Shown: piece after piece, positions 10,891 to 21,800 of the stretch
How the letters are laid out: every line of letters begins with the position of its first letter
Numbering within the stretch: position 1 is the stretch's first letter
Source of the DNA: Phallusia fumigata
Lineage: Eukaryota > Chordata > Ascidiacea > Phlebobranchia > Ascidiidae
Assembly (NCBI GenBank): GCA_008931825.1
Contig: QXVZ01017012.1
Location: forward strand, 1-37,234
DNA: 37,234 nt
Direction of reading: 5' to 3'
Notes under the pieces: model-generated
The model's database searches: none
Seen by the model: the letters and a program-made list of their open reading frames with translations, nothing else
What the model was told of the DNA's origin: nothing
Position numbers and translations under genes: made by a program

Positions 10891-12144
10891 ATAATTGGCT
10901 TGTTGAATATTGCATACCTACGGTTTCTGTCGTTAAGTTGTGTTGATCGCCCGTGGTAACAAATCAGCGATATTCGTCATTGTTTGTCACTCTGCTTTGT
11001 TCACGTCGAATGGAGCTTGTAGTGTTAGATCGCGAGGTCATTTACGACCGTGGTATGTTTGACACATTTCAAAAACTGGCTTGACACGTATGTGTAAAAA
11101 TAACGTGCACATTGTTTACGTTGAACCGTTGTGAATATAAGTACCATTACATCTGTCAACCTGTACAAGCGGTTACTGCTGGTAATTTGATATTCAATGT
11201 TTTGATGTACTTTGCAACGGAAGTGCGTTGTGTTAATAGCAGGTTAAAATTGTGTTAAACAAAGGTTGTGTGTACTGTTTCTTGTACTGGTTGTTTCAAC
11301 GTTATTTCGTATCTCTAAATTCTAAAAGGGCAATTCGGAAAATAAACACCATCAGCCAGGCCATTTTACGACACGGCGCAATAATATGCAGTCCACTAGA
11401 TGGAAACATTGAGCAACACCAGCATACGCCTGTGAGTATTAAAGGGAGGCTTGGTTTTATCTCCATCGGGCTATTCTAAAAGCGCTGTACAGCATCGTAC
11501 GGCGAACCGAAGGCTGCGTTGTCATTATGAAGTACTGTGTCAACAAAGTTACCTTTGATCTGCCTAAAAGAGATGAGTGTAATGCTTACCTAACCGAAGA
11601 GGTACTGCACTTAGATGCAACAGAACCGCTACGTTGACATTGGTCTTGTTGTCGTACCGGCTGTCTTTCCTTTTCATCGACGATAAAGGGGTTGGGTGTA
11701 ATTGAAATTAACAAGTCATTGAAGTGGTAACAGACACCGCGTAAGTTTAATTATGCTACCCTACCAAAGACATCGGTTTAGGCTTGAAGTAACTAACTTA
11801 GTTTCGGCATTTTGCACACAACTTTGATAGAAGTAAAATCATCAAGCAGTTGAACTTTTATTGATGATCGTTCATCGACTGACGTCCAACAGTTAATATT
11901 AATCGCATGAAACCGGTCGAGACGTCCGTGTGACGCGGTCGACAGCACAAAGTTCGGCGGAAAATCAACTCTTGAGGATGATCGGGGAGGTGAGATAACA
12001 GAAGGAGACTCTCGCAACAAGAACAAGGAATTACCAAGCTACGCACGCTACACGAGATAAAGAACAACGGCGGCTATCATGCAGACGAACGGGCTTGTCG
12101 AAAGTGACACGGGCAGTGTTGGAGGGTGCAACGAAGCGACGCTT
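10891..12144. repeat. Gene-poor segment, second allelic copy
   Basis: Repeat of 9637-10889. Its right end (12107-12149) is again repeated at 12151-12194 across another 'n' at 12150. A minus-strand AATAAA at 11857-11862 is the first one downstream of the KMT2E stop, about 1 kb away, and is only a weak candidate for its polyadenylation signal. Confidence 0.8.
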
Positions 12145-12194
12145 CTGGTNACACGGGCAGTGTTGGAGGGTGCAACGAAGCGACGCTTCTGGTT

Positions 12195-12871
12195 CGCTGA
12201 TATCGGTCGCTGGGGAGTGTTAGCAGCAAAAAAACCGCCGCATGGGGACGCACGTGGGGCCTACCGGTGCCCGAGCAGAACTCCTAGGGGGAAAAGCCCC
12301 CGCGCGCACGGACAATCGTTTAGAAAAATATAGACTTTCGTTGGCGCAAAAGAAGTGCGCCGAAATCGGTTCGCGCGGCAATAAACCGGAAAAGTTAGTG
12401 GTGGTGACGTGGACGACGATGGCCCTGGATAAAAGCGTGGTTGCGTTGCTGGATGACGGGAAAAGTCGGTTAGCGCAAGCAAAGCGGAGATCTCGCTGCT
12501 TGCAGCCGTCGCGTACAAGATACGAACTGGGGGCGTGTCAAGTGCAATTAAAAAAAACGTTGGAAAGAGGGTCAAAAATAAAGTAGCAATTACTTTATCG
12601 AAACCAAGCAGCTACTAGGTTTGTTTCCGCATGCAAAAGATCGCGGCAAACGGGAAATAGAGGGAATAACAGGAACAGTTAGGTGTGGATCAGTGGAAAA
12701 ATTCTAACATAGAGATCAATCTTGTCCAGACACTTACATCTTAGGTTCGACTATTTACAGCCGTATGTACACAACACACACAGAAACGGCATGCAGTCGC
12801 CGGAATCAACGCCGCGGTCGGATCCGGCTGAAAACTCCCTGAGATCAATCAACGAGGTCCGACTAACTCCG
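12195..12871 (-). other. Probable 3' UTR and downstream flank of the KMT2E-type gene
   Basis: GC-richer stretch with overlapping open frames on both strands (12242-12586 plus, 12261-12575 minus), neither recognisable. It follows the KMT2E stop directly, so at least its right end is 3' UTR. Confidence 0.4.
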
Positions 12872-15800
12872 CTATCGCCTGTGCATATCCGGCGCATAAA
12901 AGTTCGACCTATAACAGGATTCGCTTTTGCGCTTGCTGTTATAATATTCCGGCGGTCCGTGGCGGTGGGGTGGCCCAGGACTAATCGGTCTAGCATCGCG
13001 CGGCGGAAAGTAACCGCCTTTGCCCTCAGGATAATATGAGTTGTGATGGTAATAGGAAGGGGGTGGGGGACTGTGCTTAGGCGGTAAGTACTCGTCCCTC
13101 GGTTCTTCTCTCCTCGGGTACGGATGCGAATATCTGTCGTAGTAGGGTTTATCATAGCTGTTTCGCCGGTATGCGCCACCTGGAGGTTCCGGAGGTGGTC
13201 CAGGAGGATAATATGGTGGCCGGCTATAGTGGGGTTCTTTCGGCGGTCGGCCTGGAGGCTCAGTGGGCCTGTAATCATCCCAAGGTGGAGGGCTGCTCTG
13301 TGATGACCGCGATGAAACAGGAGCCGGTCGACTGTTGTACATCACTTGGGGTATGACTCCACCAGGACCACGCATAAGCGAAGGAATAGGTTGGCCGGGT
13401 ACTGCAGGGGTCAGGGAGGGAACCTTCTGTGGTTGGTTTGGAGGAACTCGTGGATGGGGCTCCATTTTGTAGCTGCCTGATGTGCTTGGGTGACTGGGAT
13501 GTTTGTTGGAGTGATAATCCTGGTAATAATTGTATAGATGTAAGAAGAGTGCAGTTGTTAAGCAATGGACTAAAGACGTTCAGCCAAACAAACAAGTCAG
13601 CATTACGGGTACACTCGGCATCATTGGGGCACTTACATTTCAACGAGGTCAAAGTACTGTTCAAGAAAGAAAACTACCACCAATAAGTCTTGGCATTGGT
13701 TTCTTGTTGCACGTTTTTGTGATTTAAGACGTTACATTGTTCAGTCACTGCACAGTTCCCTGACTGAACATGTTAAATGACTCGCAGAAATTTGAGTGGG
13801 ATAAACAAGGTTTTAATAATGTTTGTCTGACAGTAACAGTTTATTTGAACAAACAAATGTAAGTATTGCTGATAAAATTTTCACATTTTTTGCATTAACC
13901 TGTTTTAACCAGTGGTTTAATTGCAGTTTTTGAATTTCGCATCTTTTTCAGCAAATGCTTACCAGTGATGAACCTGGTCTTGGTGACTTTGTTGACAGGT
14001 TACTGCTGCTACCACTTGATGCCCCACTATTGTGTCGAGATCGAGAGTTGTTCACCACATTATCTAAAATATTAATCAATAATTTAAGTGGTTGGAATTT
14101 TTCTTTGTCATCAATTTTGTGTCAGGACAATAATGTAGACAGATGGGAAAAGCAAATTCACCAATAAAGGTAACAGCAAAAACACCCAGTTAGCCAGTCT
14201 TGATTTATCAAAGCATTGGCCCTGAAATTCAGTGGTGGAAGGACAGGAATTTGACTGGCTTTGAAATATTATGACATGACAAACAAAGGCTGGTATTGAT
14301 CCTAAACAATAACGTTCTGTAAAGTGGCTTTGAAATCATACACTGATAGAACACAATACAAAGACTGTTGTATGGTGTTCATGGCCATTGTTTGTATCAG
14401 AATACACTTGATATATCACAGAAAATCATTTTGAATCTGCACTGCTGACAATTATGTCCAAACCACAAAACTTATTGGACACAAGTTGAAGAAAATTTGT
14501 GGACATTTTCTCAGCACAGCTAGTAAATAAAGTGCTTTCCACCTACCTTTAGTAGATTCACCACGGGAATTGTGTCTGTGGTCATACACAGTAGGGGTGG
14601 AGGGCGATCGCAAAGAGTTTACGACCACTCTGGGGGAGTGAGGGGAAGGTACAGAGTTTGGTGTTGCTGGACTCGACTGTGATGGTAAAAGTTTTGTGGC
14701 TGTGCTGCTGGCATGGGATTGAGTGTTGGGAAATGATGACTTCTTTGACGTTTCGCTAGCACTACTTCCTGAACGAGCTCGATGTGAGGTGCTTGATGAA
14801 TTGCTTCTGGCACTTGGGCTTTTGCAACTATCCTGTGTGCCACGCGAGCTGTTGGAAAGGGCAGGCGAGGTGGTTTTGCTGGTAAGTTTTAACCTGGGAC
14901 CTGGGTAAAAAAACACAGCAAATAAACACAGGCAAATNTTTTGCAACTATCCTGTGTGCCACGCGAGCTGTTGGAAAGGGCAGGCGAGGTGGTTTTGCTG
15001 GTAAGTTTTAACCTGGGACCTGGGTAAAAAAATACAGCAAATAAACACAGGCAAATAAGTATCGTATTTCAAGGTTTTACCAAACATACCATCTAAGTCT
15101 GAACTGAGGGTACTTCCATTCTTTGGTGTACTTTGGCCATCAGAATCTAATACAGCAAAGTACATAATTTCACACATGAGATCAGACCACAACAAGTCCT
15201 TGAGCATTAACACGAAGCTATGATGCTTACCTTCCGTAATGTTGGTGAGTTGCTTTACTGTTTTGGTGACTATATCCATTACTTCCGCTGGCAATGTTTT
15301 GATTGCCCCTGTTGACAAAGCGCTTGACAGGTCACTTAACTTTGATTGGCTAATGCCCGGTTTTGCAACCTCTATTATTTTTGAAAGGTTCTCCACTAAT
15401 ATTTCCTCTGTAGTGGACAGATTCCGGTCTTTGGTTGTACTGTGAGTGTAAAAGACATTTTAATGTTAAACACACTGTTGGAAACAAAAATAAATTCATT
15501 TACATTCCAAATATATGACAAATTAATATTCAGTTCATGTAACTTTTTTATGACGCCAAAATTAGAAGTGTTCCCATGGGACGATACAGTACTTTGGCTA
15601 AAGATAGTTTGGGTAAGGTGATGTCAGACATATATATTTAATAAACTGCAAGGGTTTGGTGCTTTTTGCATTACAATGCCACTGTTTTGAACCTGATCTT
15701 AATTTAAAAATGTTTAAAATTTTTGCAGCTTGGTCCTTTTCTAATAAAAATGATTTGTAATATACAAACACCACAAGCACTGTTGCATTTTGTCTCTTCA

Positions 15801-18800
15801 ATTTCATGTTTGTAGAAAACGTCTGAAAAGGGGTTCCAACAATGATATAAGCTTTATCTTTAGCACAAATACCACTTAAATGGAAAAAATGTGGGCTGAT
15901 GGGAAAAGACAATTCAGCATGTAAGTGAATCAATATCACCCAAATGACAGACAACAATTTATCAAAGCATTGGCCCTGAAATTCAGTGGTAGAAAAACAG
16001 GAATTTGACTGGCTTTGAAAGATCTGTGGCAATCAATACCACTGCTGTTTCTGACTGCAACACAAATTCCGAAAACATGTCCTAAACCTTTGCAGATTAC
16101 AGACACAAACACAAAAAACAATAGAGCAAAATGTCTTTTAATTGTGCTGATAAACAATGTGCTACCAATAAGTAGACTTACTCTGAACTATGCCTTGCTG
16201 TAAGTGAAGGAGGATCTATGGTTGGCGAATTAGCTTGGCCCACAGTTGTGGTGATTACTCCATTACTTGGCAATGTATTACTTTCAGAAACGGTTTCTTT
16301 AACAAAACTTGAGGTAGTTGCTTTCGACGAGTCAGCAATTTCTACTGAGCCCGCACTGTTTTTTCGCACATCTTTGCTCCGCTTTAGGTATTCTTGCAAT
16401 GAAACCTAAGAGAGATAGTTGTGCATTGCTTGGAAAACCATAGTTGCATGTAAAACTGGTTAAGACAACATGCAATATCCTGTTGGGAATTTACTAAACA
16501 CAACAACTACATACACAATATCATTAAGTAGGTGTGTAACATAAAAAATGTATGTACAAAAAGCAAGTGGTTGCATAATATAAAAAATGTATGTACAAAA
16601 GCAAACCCTAAAGCAACAATTTGTTTGTTGTGACTAACAAAATTTAAATAAAATTTGTACTATTTGGTAAACATATGATTACAAATGCTATTGTATTCAT
16701 TTATATTTTTAGTGTCTACTTATCAAAACATGTAGCTTGACTTATTGCACAATTACCTTCTTTTTAGTGGGAGCAGATTGTGTCTCTTCAAATGCGATTG
16801 TGCTGTCACTGTCATTGGTTTGAACAGGACCCTGTGGTAAACAAGTTGTGAGAAACATAATATTTTTAGTACAGATGTGTTATGTGAGAATTATAGATTG
16901 TATTAAAATGGCAGAATTCCATGCAGCATAGAAACACCATGCACTGTAAAAAACTGATGGTCAATAAACTGCACAGACACTCTTGGTTAAGTGACTAGCA
17001 GCACAAGTTAAAGATTCTCTTACACAGAACTCCTTTTTATGCCAACAGCACATTACAGTTGCCAANGTCTCTTCAATTTCATGTTTGTAGAAAACGACTG
17101 AAGGGGGTTCCAACAATGATATAAGCGGCTTTATCTTTAGCACAAATACCACTTTATTAAAATGGAAAAAATGTGGGCTGATGGGAAAAGACAATTCAGC
17201 ATGTAAGTGAATCAATATCACCCAAATGACCAATAACAATTTATCAAAGCATTGGCCCTGAAATTCAGTGGTAGAAAAACAGGAATTTGACTGGCTTTGA
17301 AAGATCTGTGGCAATCAATACCACTGCTGTTTCTGACTGCAACACATAATTCGATAACATGTCCTAAATCTTTGCAGATTACAGACACAAACCCAAAAAA
17401 CAATAGAGCAAAATGTCTTTTCATTGTGCTGATAAACAATGTGCTACCAATAAGTAGACTTACTCTGAACTATGCCTTGCTGTAAGTGAAGGAGGATCTA
17501 TGGTTGGCGAATTAGCTTGGCCCACAGTTGTGGTGATTACTCCATTACTTGGCAATGTATTACTTTCAGAAACGGTTTCTTTAACAAAACTTGAGGTAGT
17601 TGCTTTCGACGAGTCAGCGATTTCTACGGAGCCCGCACTGTTTTTTCGCACATCTTTGCTTCGCTTTAGGTATTCTTGNATTGTGCTGATAAACAATGTG
17701 CTACCAATAAGTAGACTTACTCTGAACTATGCCTTGCTGTAAGTGAAGGAGGATCTATGGTTGGCGAATTAGCTTGGCCCACAGTTGTGGTGATTACTCC
17801 ATTACTTGGCAATGTATTACTTTCAGAAACGGTTTCTTTAACAAAACTTGAGGTAGTTGCTTTCGACGAGTCAGCGATTTCTACGGAGCCCGCACTGTTT
17901 TTTCGCACATCTTTGCTTCGCTTTAGGTATTCTTGCAATGAAACCTAAGAGAGATAGTTTTGCATTGCTTAGAAAACCATAGTTGCATGTAAAAGTGGTT
18001 AGACAACATGCAATATCCTGTTGGGATTTTATTAAACACAACAGCTACATACACAATATCATTATGTGGGTGTGTAACATAAAAAATGTATGTACAAAAA
18101 ACAAGTGGTTGCATAATATAAAAAATGTATGTACAAAAGCAAACCCTAAAGCAACAATTTGTTTGTTGTGACCAACAAATTTAAATAAAATTTGTACTAT
18201 TTGGTAAACATATGATTACAAATGCTATTGTATTCATTTATATTTTTAGTGTCTACTAATCAAAACATGTAGATTGACTTATTGCACAATTACCTTCTTT
18301 TTAGTGGGAGCAGATTGTGTCTCTTCAAATGCGATTGTGCTGTCACTGTCATTGGTTTGAACAGGACCCTGTGGTAAACAAGTTGTGAGAAACATAATAT
18401 TTTTAGTACAGATGTGTTATGTGAGAATTATAGATTGTATTAAAATGGCAGAATTCCATGCAGCATAGAAACACCATGCACTGTAAAAAACTGATGGTCA
18501 ATAAACTGCACAGACACTCTTGGTTAAGTGACTAGCAGCACAAGTTAAAGATTCTCTTACACAGAACTCCTTTTTATGCCAACAGCACATTACAGTTGCC
18601 AAAACACACCCACTGCCTTAGGTAGGATGTTTAATATACCTCGGTGTCCTCACAAATTTTGATTCGGTCTGGTGGTTTACATGCAGCCTGGACAACCTCA
18701 CATTCATCATCCTCTGACAGGTTCTACAACAACCACAGTGAAGCAACAAAGCAAACAAAACTGCATGGCATGAAGCAACCAGCATGCGTTGTTAAATGTA

Positions 18801-21800
18801 AAATGGCATTTTTACAGGCGTAATAACACCCACACCTGTGCTGCACATGCATATGGCAGCACAACTAGCAGATGTGTAAAATTGGTGCGTCAGTGTGCAT
18901 TGGAAAAACTGACTCAGGTTATTTAACTGGGGACAAACATGGGTGACTTGCTCAACTAAGCACATGCATAAAATGCCAAGACCATGCTTACAGACACTTA
19001 AGTGTACAATTTAACATGCATACCTCATATTCCAGAACTGAATGAAACTCCTGCACTGGCACAGGGGCTAAGGAAGGGTCGGTATTTGTTACATCCATGT
19101 TTTCAGCAAGGCTAGGGCCTTCAACTGATAGTCCAGGTAATGATCCTGTAGGCTGAGTAATTTCAATATTCGACGAAATAGTTTGAGAATTTGTTTCCTC
19201 TGCGTCAGGTGAGGATTCATTGGTAGGTAATGGGTTGTTGTTGTTAACAGGCGCTGGTAAATCAGCATACTGTTTCAGAAACTTCTTTTTGAATGAACTG
19301 GCCACAGTATCGTTTATGTTTGGTGGTGGCGTATCTCCATCCTCAGGTGTGATAGAAGCGCCTGGCTTGGGAAGGAGATCTTCTTTTTTTGCTCTGTGCA
19401 GCCATCGCTGCAAAAAATGGCAGTTGTTAAACATTGGACAACTGTGCTTCCCACCAAAAATACAAGCATTTACCTTTTTAATGAACATATCTGGTTTGGT
19501 AGAGCACCTTCTTTCTATTTGTGAACCGATGCCGATATGCACATGACCTGATGGCACACCAGGCCTGTAATCCCATGGCATGAATGAACACACTACAGAA
19601 GAATCAGTAGTAGGGGTGGCCACACGATTGTTGGAGGGTGCTACAAAATCAAAGCACAAACCATTAACCCAGTCACTGCAAAACAGTTAATCATCAACCA
19701 GCTCACACTAAACCCTGTTCAAACACTGGCCATATTTGCTTTAACATCTAAAACTATTTATTAAATCAATTGGACCGGGTAACAGCAAACAGATGATTAA
19801 TATTTAACATGTGTGAGCCTAACCGTAGGTTAGCCGACACATTGTACAGATATAGTTACCAGCACTTTGTCCTTCTGTTGAACCACTTTTCTTGCTTCTT
19901 GCTGATTTGGTTGTGGTGGTGTTGACTGTTGGTGGCTGCTCAACAATGGCAGAACTTGTGGTGTCAACTTGTGTTGGCAGGTCTTCACTTGTCTTTGTAA
20001 CATCATCTAGCTGATTACGGGTTTCAACAGTACTTGGTGCTTCTGAGGTATTCATACTGGGTGGCAACTCTATAGGGTTTACAGAATGTTTACTGTCCTC
20101 TGTGGAAGTCATATCTGATGATTCTGAAGTCCTTGCACCTGTCCGAAATTCACAAGCACCATCGCCAGGCTCTGAAAATCTGGTCGTTTCATCCACAATT
20201 TCCGGCATTGAGTGTCCTGCCGATAGACCAGACTGTTCGCTATCCAGCGATGCAATACGTTCTGACATATTTGAAAGTGCTGGTGTACTATCATATGAAT
20301 GATTAGAATCCGTTTCCATAGCCATGCTGGGTGATAAAACACCTTCAAAAGATGTCATTCTTCCACGTTTTGCAGTATTTCGTCTTCCACCTCTTGTAGA
20401 GCGCCTCCTAAAACAGATAAAGAAACAAAAATGTAGATTTCGTGGTCAACAGACCAACAACATTGGCCTATTTTATTTCGACTTGCCTGTTTGTCCGCCG
20501 GTTTGGAGTAACAATTTGTGAAGGTGTTAGATATTCCTCAGATACTTCACTGCCAATAGGAGTAGCAGGAGTCTACAAACACAAAGTGATACGGTGTACT
20601 AGCTAAAATTTGTTTTATCTGCTACAAGTTTCAACAATTTTCAGAGTATTTTACCTTGGCTGAATCTCTTGATGGTGTTGTAGGTTCAGGTTTGTTGTGT
20701 GGGGTGTGGTTGTGGTGGTGCTCTTTCTTCTTTTCTTGTTTCTCCATTTTTTCAAAAGCCCGAATATAGGCTTCCATTTTTCGCTCTTCTCTCGACTGCA
20801 GATGGTAAGAATGACATTGATACTCAGAGACAATAGATGTCTTTAGTCAGAGCAACAGAAAACACAACAATATACCTTTTTCCTTTGATTTTCCAACTGC
20901 CTGCTTTCATCCAATTCTGCATCTCCATATGTATGGGAAGGTTCATGATCAGAACTGATATATCCATTGCCCTAAACACAATTTACAAGTTATGTATGTT
21001 CCTTGTTAAAGTACTTGTTTATCTCAACACACATACATTTGGATTAATGCGAGATAGAGGGAGTACAAGTGGAGAGAGTTTCTTCTTTCCAAATTCGTCA
21101 TGGACGACGTGCTGCTTTGTTCCATTTCTTAGCAGTCTGTACAACACAAAGACACACTTTAAGTTTACAAACTGGCCACATACACTAACTTTGTCAATTC
21201 ACTCACTGTTCGGCTTTTAGCTTGGATGACTTGAATACAGGACAAATATCAGGATGAGCACAGCTACATTCCACATTATAGGCGCTGCTCACAACAAAAT
21301 ATGTTAAATAAAGATCACCAAACTATTGAGCAAATAACTTACCAGTTTTGATACTTGAAATCAAAAGGAATGGTTACCTCCTCCCCACTAGCAATATTTT
21401 CTTTGGAATACACAAACAAATGAAGTTTATTGTTTTCCATGACATGCTTCACCTGTTTCAGAAGGCTTTGTGTTAAAGCAGTCACAGCTAAAATCAATAA
21501 ACCGCACAAAATCCTACACATACCTCACTGTTTGGATGACATGACCGCCTCATGTATCTCGTGACATTACCAGAAAGGCGAGCATCAACACAAATCTCAA
21601 GACCATCAAAGCCAGTGTAGAAGAACACAAAAGGATATGGCCTGAAAAGTAACAGTTTAGCTTCAAATTGTAAGAAAGTATTCAAGTTAAAGTTAACATC
21701 TACCTTTTGTACAATGCTGAGTTTGACCCCTCAAACTGGTTGGAAAGCATGTAGGTTCCACAAACTTCAGCAATTGGCATTGCTATGCTTATGTCCTCCA

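Noticed and set aside
12242..12586. Plus-strand frame of 114 codons
   Set aside because: No recognisable domain, an equally long minus-strand frame overlaps it, and the GC-rich composition explains the openness.
13955..14167. Plus-strand open frame of 70 codons
   Set aside because: It lies opposite KMT2E exon 28 (14063-13963), whose minus-strand splice sites and phase fit the gene perfectly.
16178..17938. Three tandem copies of a KMT2E exon as a biological exon amplification
   Set aside because: Copies begin and end at 'n' joins and include the introns, so they are unmerged contigs.
19220..19546. Plus-strand frame of 108 codons
   Set aside because: Antisense shadow of KMT2E exons 20 and 21, which have homologous protein motifs and correct splice sites.
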